Part shown: one piece after another, positions 61,080-64,000 of the stretch | How the letters are laid out: every line of letters begins with the position of its first letter | Numbering within the stretch: the stretch's first letter is position 1 | Origin: an uncultured Pelagibacteraceae bacterium | GTDB taxonomy: Bacteria > Pseudomonadota > Alphaproteobacteria > Pelagibacterales > Pelagibacteraceae | Length of the DNA: 64,000 bases | Reading direction: 5' to 3' | NCBI GenBank assembly: GCA_902538885.1 | Contig: CACBGU010000004.1 | Location: 1-64,000 of the forward strand | The notes under the pieces: model-generated | What the model saw: the letters and a program-made list of their open reading frames with translations, nothing else | Told to the model about the DNA's origin: nothing | Database searches by the model: none | Translations under genes and position numbers: made by a program

Positions 61080-63059
61080 GTGAATAGAAAATTTCTAAGT
61101 TTAATAATCATCAGTATTTTAATTGTAGTTTATAATTTTGAAACCAATATAAAAAAAAGAATTGGATTTATTAACTATGATTATTTTCAAACTTTATTTG
61201 AGGAAAATTTTTCTACTAACAAGATTGTTATTATTGATATTGATGAGACAAGTATTGAGAATATTGGTCAATTTCCTTGGAGGAGAGATGTCTATTCTAA
61301 AATATTAAATAATCTAAATTTAGCAGAAACCTCGGTTATAGCATTTGATATTTTTTTCAGTGAAGAAGATACTCAAAACCCAACAAAAATTTTTCAGGAA
61401 TTTAACTTAAATAGTGAAAACATTTTAAATAGTGATCAATTGTTTTTAGAGTCAATTAATAATAATAATGTAATCTTACCATTAGTAGGTGCCACTAAAG
61501 AGATAAAAAAAAATAAATTTTCCTCTAAAGCTAATATTATTACTAAAGGTGAAAATCCTTTAAACTACTTATATAATTATCAAGGATATATTTCATCTCT
61601 TGATAAATTTAATAATGCTGCAAAAGGCTTAGGCTCAATATCAATTATAGATAGTGAGGATGGTATATTAAGATACGTTCCATTAATTTTAAATATAGAT
61701 GAGAAAATAATTCCCTCTTTATCATTAGAAACAGTTAGACTGCACAATAAAGAAAAAAGCTATCTAATCCAAACAGATCAAAGCGGTATTAAATCAATTC
61801 AAACAAGAACTACAAATTTTAATATAAATGAAAATGGATTAAATTTTGTAAAATTCAAAAAAATTCCTAAAAACACTTACATCTCAGCATCAGATATTTA
61901 TCAAAATAATTTTGATCAAGAAGCATTAAAGGACAAAATAGTTTTGATAGGATCTTCTGCAGAAGGGGTTTTTGATTTAGTAAAGATCCCTACAGGCAAG
62001 ATTGTTCCTGGGGTTCAAGTTCATGCAAATATAATTGAAAATATATTATCTAAAGATTTTTTAAAAATTAATTACTTAACTAAAATTACAGAAAATATTG
62101 TTTTATTAATAAGTTTGCTAGTAGTCTTGATTATAGCTAATTACTTTAAACCAATATATTCAATTTTGAATTATGCTATTTTATTACTACTATTATTTTT
62201 GATAAGTATTTTGTTTTATAAACAAAACTATTTTGTAGAAATTTATAACATTATTCTATTTAACTCATTATTATTTATATATCTCCTATATTCCAGATTT
62301 GTTGAAGAAAATAAATCTTCAATTGAAAATGAGAAAAAACAATTAGTTTTAAAAAAAGAGAGAGAAATTGCCGGAGAGGTACAAAAGAAATTATTTCCAA
62401 CTGAAAAAAATATTGAGAATTTTGTTTATGCAAAAAACATACCAGCAAGAGATGTGTCAGGAGATTATTATGATTATATCAAAGTTTCTGATGATGAAAT
62501 TTATTTTACTTTAGCTGATGTATCTGGCAAAGGTATTAAGGCTGGAATGTTGATGGCTAATGCGTCTTCAGTATTTAAATCTTTTTCAAAACTAAAGTTT
62601 CCAATTAATCAACTTGCTCAAAATATTAATAATCAAGTAAAAGAATCGTCTTATAAAGGCATGTTTATTACAGCAGTAATAGGTAAGTTAAATATAACTT
62701 CTAAGGAGGTTGAATTTGTTAACTTTGGTCATGAAAGCATCATGTGTTTTGAAAAAACATCTAATTCATTTTCTTATATAAAAGCTGAAAAACCGCCTTT
62801 AGGACTTCTGAACATTAAAGATGCAAACACAATAAACACTAATAAATTAAACTTAAATGACAAAAATATATTTATTTACACAGATGGTGTTACCGAAGGC
62901 TACATTGAAGACGAGAAGGAGTTTACTGTTAAAGGGATAGAAGATGAAATATTAAAAAATAAATCTTCTAATATTAAAGAAATTATTGAAATAATTACAA
63001 ATAAGCTAAACAACAGAGAATATCTCAGAGATGATATCACAATGATGGGTTTACAATAA
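61080..63059 (+). CDS. CHASE2 sensor with cytoplasmic PP2C/SpoIIE-type phosphatase
   Basis: 659 aa, GTG start abutting the previous stop. One N-terminal helix (about 5-20), a periplasmic CHASE2 domain (about 30-335: 'IVIIDIDETSIENIGQFPWRRDVYSKILNNL', 'VLIGSSAEGVFDLVKIPTGKIVPGVQVHANIIENIL'), three membrane helices (about 340-405), a short coiled coil ('EENKSSIENEKKQLVLKKEREIAGEVQKKLFP') and a PP2C domain with metal-binding Asp in 'ARDVSGDYYDYIKV' and 'LADVSGKGIKAGMLMA', 'YTDGVTEGYI' and 'DDITMMGLQ'. It should dephosphorylate a STAS-type antagonist in a partner-switching pathway opposing an RsbW-like kinase such as that at 57008-57430. Signals: unknown. Confidence 0.9.
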   Translation: MNRKFLSLIIISILIVVYNFETNIKKRIGFINYDYFQTLFEENFSTNKIVIIDIDETSIENIGQFPWRRDVYSKILNNLNLAETSVIAFDIFFSEEDTQNPTKIFQEFNLNSENILNSDQLFLESINNNNVILPLVGATKEIKKNKFSSKANIITKGENPLNYLYNYQGYISSLDKFNNAAKGLGSISIIDSEDGILRYVPLILNIDEKIIPSLSLETVRLHNKEKSYLIQTDQSGIKSIQTRTTNFNINENGLNFVKFKKIPKNTYISASDIYQNNFDQEALKDKIVLIGSSAEGVFDLVKIPTGKIVPGVQVHANIIENILSKDFLKINYLTKITENIVLLISLLVVLIIANYFKPIYSILNYAILLLLLFLISILFYKQNYFVEIYNIILFNSLLFIYLLYSRFVEENKSSIENEKKQLVLKKEREIAGEVQKKLFPTEKNIENFVYAKNIPARDVSGDYYDYIKVSDDEIYFTLADVSGKGIKAGMLMANASSVFKSFSKLKFPINQLAQNINNQVKESSYKGMFITAVIGKLNITSKEVEFVNFGHESIMCFEKTSNSFSYIKAEKPPLGLLNIKDANTINTNKLNLNDKNIFIYTDGVTEGYIEDEKEFTVKGIEDEILKNKSSNIKEIIEIITNKLNNREYLRDDITMMGLQ

Positions 63060-63255
63060 ATGTATATAGTAAAATTAACCCAGTAATTGTAATAAATAAT
63101 TTTTTTCTAAACAATTTTTTTTCTATTTTCTTTGAGTGCAAATTATTTAGTAGTCTATTGATATCCATTTTTTTTGATTGAGAACTAAAATTTTTATTAA
63201 TAACAATCTCATGCCAATTTTTATTTTTAAGTAAGGATTTTTGTATATTATCCAT
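63037..63255 (-). CDS. Small single-pass membrane protein coupled to pilT
   Basis: 72 aa. 'MDNIQKSLLKNKNWHEIVINKNFSSQSKKMDINRLLNNLHSKKIEKKLFRKK' is a basic cytoplasmic part, followed by one C-terminal helix ('LFITITGLILLYTFIVN'). Its ATG overlaps the pilT stop (TAATG), which indicates translational coupling and makes it likely real despite its size. Its end overlaps the convergent CHASE2 phosphatase gene by 23 bases. I do not recognise it; a pilus-motor accessory or membrane anchor is a guess from position. Confidence 0.55.
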   Translation of the reverse strand: MDNIQKSLLKNKNWHEIVINKNFSSQSKKMDINRLLNNLHSKKIEKKLFRKKLFITITGLILLYTFIVNPSL

Positions 63256-64000
63256 TATTCCACCAAACCTTTTTGCTGAAGTCCCTCTAGATATTTTTCC
63301 ATCGTAATCATTCCATCTTGTGCCGAGGTTTGGAGAGTTGAGGTGATTTGAGCCATTTTACCCTCTCGAATAAGATTTCTTATTGCTGTAGTTCCCGTCA
63401 TAACCTCAAAACAGCCAATTCTTCCACCACCTTTTTTTTTTAAAAGTTGTTGAGACAAAACCATTCTAATTGATCCAGCTAGCATAGATTGTGCTAATGT
63501 TTTTTGTGAAGGAGGAAAAACGTCTAAAATTCTTGTAACAGTTGATGAGACGTTACTTGCATGCAGAGTACCAAAAACTAAATGACCAGTTTCTGCAGCT
63601 GTTAAGGCAAGAGAAATAGTTTCAAGATCTCTCATTTCTCCTACTAAAATTACATCTGGATCTTGTCTTAATGCCGACTTCAAAGCTCTTGCAAAGCTTC
63701 CAGTATCTTTTCCAACTTCTCTTTGTGAAATAATACTTTTTTTAGATGGATGAACAAATTCGATAGGGTCTTCAATTGTAATAATATTTTCTGCACGATT
63801 AGAATTTATTTGATCAATCATTGCTGCCAAAGAAGTAGATTTACCAGATCCTGTCTGACCTGTGACTAGTACTAATCCATTTTTATGCTTGATAGCGTCC
63901 ATAACAGCAGGAGGTAGACCAAGTTTTTCCATTTGTGGTATCTCGCTAACAATTTTTCTTAGAACCATACTTGGTCCGATAGCAGTATAATATCCGTTTG
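63255..64000 (-). CDS. pilT: Twitching-motility ATPase PilT-like, 5' end outside window
   Basis: The frame stays open to the right edge (upstream of the Met at 63968 it reads NGYYTAIGPS), so the first ~110 residues are missing. The visible part has the hinge 'SMVLRKIVSEIPQMEKLGLPP', Walker A 'GQTGSGKST', Asp box 'ENIITIEDPIEFVH', Walker B 'DPDVILVGEMRDLETI' and His box 'TGHLVFGTLHASN', all typical of PilT/PilU retraction ATPases rather than PilB. The C-terminus 'MITMEKYLEGLQQKGLV' suggests a PilT/PilU-type ending. It would retract a type IV pilus, possibly made of the pilin at 56464. Confidence 0.9.
   Translation of the reverse strand, partial: NGYYTAIGPSMVLRKIVSEIPQMEKLGLPPAVMDAIKHKNGLVLVTGQTGSGKSTSLAAMIDQINSNRAENIITIEDPIEFVHPSKKSIISQREVGKDTGSFARALKSALRQDPDVILVGEMRDLETISLALTAAETGHLVFGTLHASNVSSTVTRILDVFPPSQKTLAQSMLAGSIRMVLSQQLLKKKGGGRIGCFEVMTGTTAIRNLIREGKMAQITSTLQTSAQDGMITMEKYLEGLQQKGLVE

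Noticed and set aside
1-64000. tRNA, rRNA, CRISPR arrays, insertion sequences, prophage or integration sites
   Set aside because: Looked for on both strands by eye; no cloverleaf-like sequence, regular repeat-spacer pattern, transposase or integrase gene was found.

Overview
The window looks like a piece of a streamlined, very AT-rich alphaproteobacterial chromosome, most likely from the SAR11 clade ('Candidatus Pelagibacter' and relatives). The reasons are the low GC content (about 30% by eye), Lys/Asn/Ile-rich proteins, gene spacings of a few bases with many stop/start overlaps, an alphaproteobacterial-type SOS box (GTTC-N7-GTTC), and a tandem glycine riboswitch in front of gcvTHP, a control circuit known from SAR11. 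I see no tRNA, rRNA, CRISPR array, insertion sequence or prophage. Both edges cut genes: a membrane glycosyltransferase on the left and a PilT-type ATPase on the right.

Layout. 1-5.3 kb: sugar-transfer genes, then a secreted DUF1800 / Tat-exported DUF1501 / serine beta-lactamase-like trio. 5.3-7.0 kb: umuDC with an SOS box against the umuD start. 7.1-11.4 kb: VOC protein, Gfa-like enzyme, D-glycerate 3-kinase, TolC, RecA with a clear terminator. 11.4-23.1 kb: housekeeping genes (alaS, icd, psd-pssA, rlmE, guaB lacking its CBS domains, guaA, gloA, panB). 23.1-30.4 kb: TerC-like protein, a DctPQM TRAP transporter, 5-oxoprolinase subunits PxpABC and a DMT transporter. 30.4-35 kb: glycine riboswitch and gcvTHP. 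35-40 kb: a lipid-modification island (FAD oxidoreductase, DUF1365, cyclopropane synthase-like methyltransferase, DUF3833 lipoprotein, SDR, TspO). 40-43.2 kb: DAO-type oxidase, 2OG-Fe(II) oxygenase-like protein, SelO. 43.2-51.3 kb: NAD-type formate dehydrogenase with a fused diaphorase subunit, FdhD, an HPP protein, a NifU-like scaffold, and divergent mobA-moeA for the cofactor. 51.3-55.6 kb: DMT transporter, creatinase, glycine amidinotransferase, threonine aldolase. 55.6-64 kb: copper-type HMA protein, type IV pilin, RsbW-like kinase, Slam-like outer-membrane barrel, two FecR proteins, a CHASE2-PP2C phosphatase, and pilT.

How it fits together. Much of the middle of the window turns on glycine and one-carbon flux: threonine aldolase releases glycine, creatinase releases sarcosine, a DAO-type oxidase could take sarcosine to glycine, the cleavage system consumes glycine under riboswitch control, and formate dehydrogenase disposes of formate. 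The last 8 kb look like a surface/pilus unit with its own partner-switching regulators. Three intergenic spots in it share a 13-bp palindromic motif (CCCCA-N3-TGGGG) that I do not recognise. The strongest candidates for undescribed biology are this palindrome-linked pilus / Slam-FecR / CHASE2-phosphatase cluster and the creatinase-amidinotransferase-threonine aldolase operon.
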